Below are positions 63,447 through 64,000 of a stretch of DNA of 64,000 nt, piece after piece; the stretch's first letter is position 1, and every line of letters begins with the position of its first letter. Position numbers and translations under genes: made by a program. The DNA is taken from positions 2,790,001 through 2,854,000 of the forward strand of contig OY776378.1 of assembly GCA_963675575.1 (NCBI GenBank), written 5' to 3'. The notes below the pieces were generated by a model. It did not search any database and had not been told where the DNA came from. It worked only from the letters and a program-made list of their open reading frames with translations. The stretch comes from JAGLOK01 sp963675575. Lineage in GTDB: Bacteria > Bacillota > Clostridia > Christensenellales > UMGS416.

Positions 63447-64000
63447 ATGTTTAAACTTTTTCGGTATTTAAAACCGTACAAATGGCAAGTATTCTTTGTA
63501 ATTATCCTAACATTCGCCCAAGTTATAAGTCAGTTATTTCTGCCAAACCTAATGAGTGACATCATTAACAAAGGCGTAGTTGGCGAAGACATCAATTTTA
63601 TAATTAAAACTGGCCTTATTATGTTGGTGTTCACCATCATAGTATCTATCTGTACAATAGCAGCTCGCTATATATCTTCTCGTGCAGCCGTTGGCTTTGC
63701 ACGCGATCTTCGTCGAGATATATTTGTGCATGTTGAAGACTTCGCACTCAATGAATTTGACCAAATCGGTACAGCGTCTCTTATAACACGCTCTACAAAT
63801 GACGTTACCCAAGTGCAAAATGTAATGGTAATGATGCTGTCCATGCTCATCATGGCACCACTTACTGCAATTGGTGGAATCATAATGGCTGTTTTAAACG
63901 ATGCAAGCCTATCTCTCATATTGCTAGTTGTGATAACAATAATGGCACTGCTTGTGATATTTGTAGTGAAGTTCGCAATGCCACTATTTAAATCAATGCA
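63447..64000 (+). CDS. ABC transporter permease/ATP-binding protein (partial)
   Basis: The first 184 codons of a half-transporter; the gene runs off the window. LFRYLKPYKWQVFFVIILTFAQVISQLFLPNLMSDIINKGV and later VGFARDLRRDIFVHVEDFALNEFDQIGTASLITRSTNDVTQVQN are the classical ABC type I exporter transmembrane domain. The ATPase domain lies outside. GAAAGG precedes the ATG. Following a TetR gene, it is probably a drug exporter, usually paired with a second half-transporter. Confidence 0.93.
   Translation, partial: MFKLFRYLKPYKWQVFFVIILTFAQVISQLFLPNLMSDIINKGVVGEDINFIIKTGLIMLVFTIIVSICTIAARYISSRAAVGFARDLRRDIFVHVEDFALNEFDQIGTASLITRSTNDVTQVQNVMVMMLSMLIMAPLTAIGGIIMAVLNDASLSLILLVVITIMALLVIFVVKFAMPLFKSM

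Overview
The window reads as a chromosome segment of an anaerobic low-to-mid GC Bacillota bacterium, most likely class Clostridia. Supporting signs are two T-box leaders, Rrf2-type regulators, a hydroxyacyl-CoA dehydratase-type activase, an ApbE/NusG-II/Gx-transporter flavinylation-type cluster, strong AGGAGG ribosome binding sites and classic TTGACA/TATAAT promoters. I see no tRNA, rRNA, CRISPR array or intact prophage. All family assignments come from reading motifs by eye; no database search was run.

Layout. 1-5.1 kb: the end of nadC, a two-gene Gx-transporter/NusG-II operon divergent from apbE, and a copper pair copZ-copA. 5.1-9.4 kb: a sulfur amino-acid operon metY-metA-cysK followed by two overlapping Rrf2 regulators, one with the full IscR cluster-ligand set, behind a consensus promoter and a 39-codon leader ORF. 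9.4-18.5 kb: a 1415-residue double-module activase, then a rearranged stretch with an SDR gene, a diverged frameshifted copy of the activase 3' end, duplicated upstream regions, membrane proteins, an AlkZ/YcaQ-like protein and a truncated pyridoxamine-oxidase-like gene. 18.6-26.8 kb: a regulator-rich stretch (two WYL proteins, a Crp/Fnr protein, an AraC/GyrI protein) with a split permease carrying a C-terminal ferredoxin, a nitroreductase, a zinc-ribbon protein, a lipoprotein and a glutathione peroxidase. Two palindromic operator systems can be read directly here.

26.9-41.4 kb: T-box-controlled leuA, two large multi-spanning membrane proteins, an EAL-HDOD signalling protein, YgiQ radical SAM, PIN-TRAM, radA coupled to an unusual membrane protein, and an M29 aminopeptidase. 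41.4-44.6 kb: an AT-rich accessory island bounded by a 72-bp direct repeat, with an HTH protein coupled to a tiny ORF, a secreted protein, an anchored protein, an IS transposase remnant and a pentapeptide-repeat remnant. 44.7-53.6 kb: T-box-controlled solo trpB, a PAS-GGDEF-HD-GYP protein, a manganese-efflux-type protein, a SanA-like protein, a nucleotide-sugar dehydrogenase, a DUF4145-TM-NPCBM-like chimera and a methyltransferase. 53.8-64 kb: an enolase-superfamily enzyme, walJ-like MBL hydrolase, a flavoprotein with a long acidic repeat tail, recF, an amidohydrolase, a KtrA-like protein, an esterase, a DUF1232 protein, and a TetR regulator leading into an ABC exporter cut by the window edge.

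The most interesting items are the Crp/Fnr - split permease - ferredoxin unit with an activator site centred near -41.5, the dual Rrf2 tail of the cys/met operon with its leader ORF, the two-site WYL operator, the DUF4145-TM-NPCBM chimera, the flavoprotein with an acidic repeat tail upstream of recF, and the mosaic junctions around 13.6-18.1 kb.
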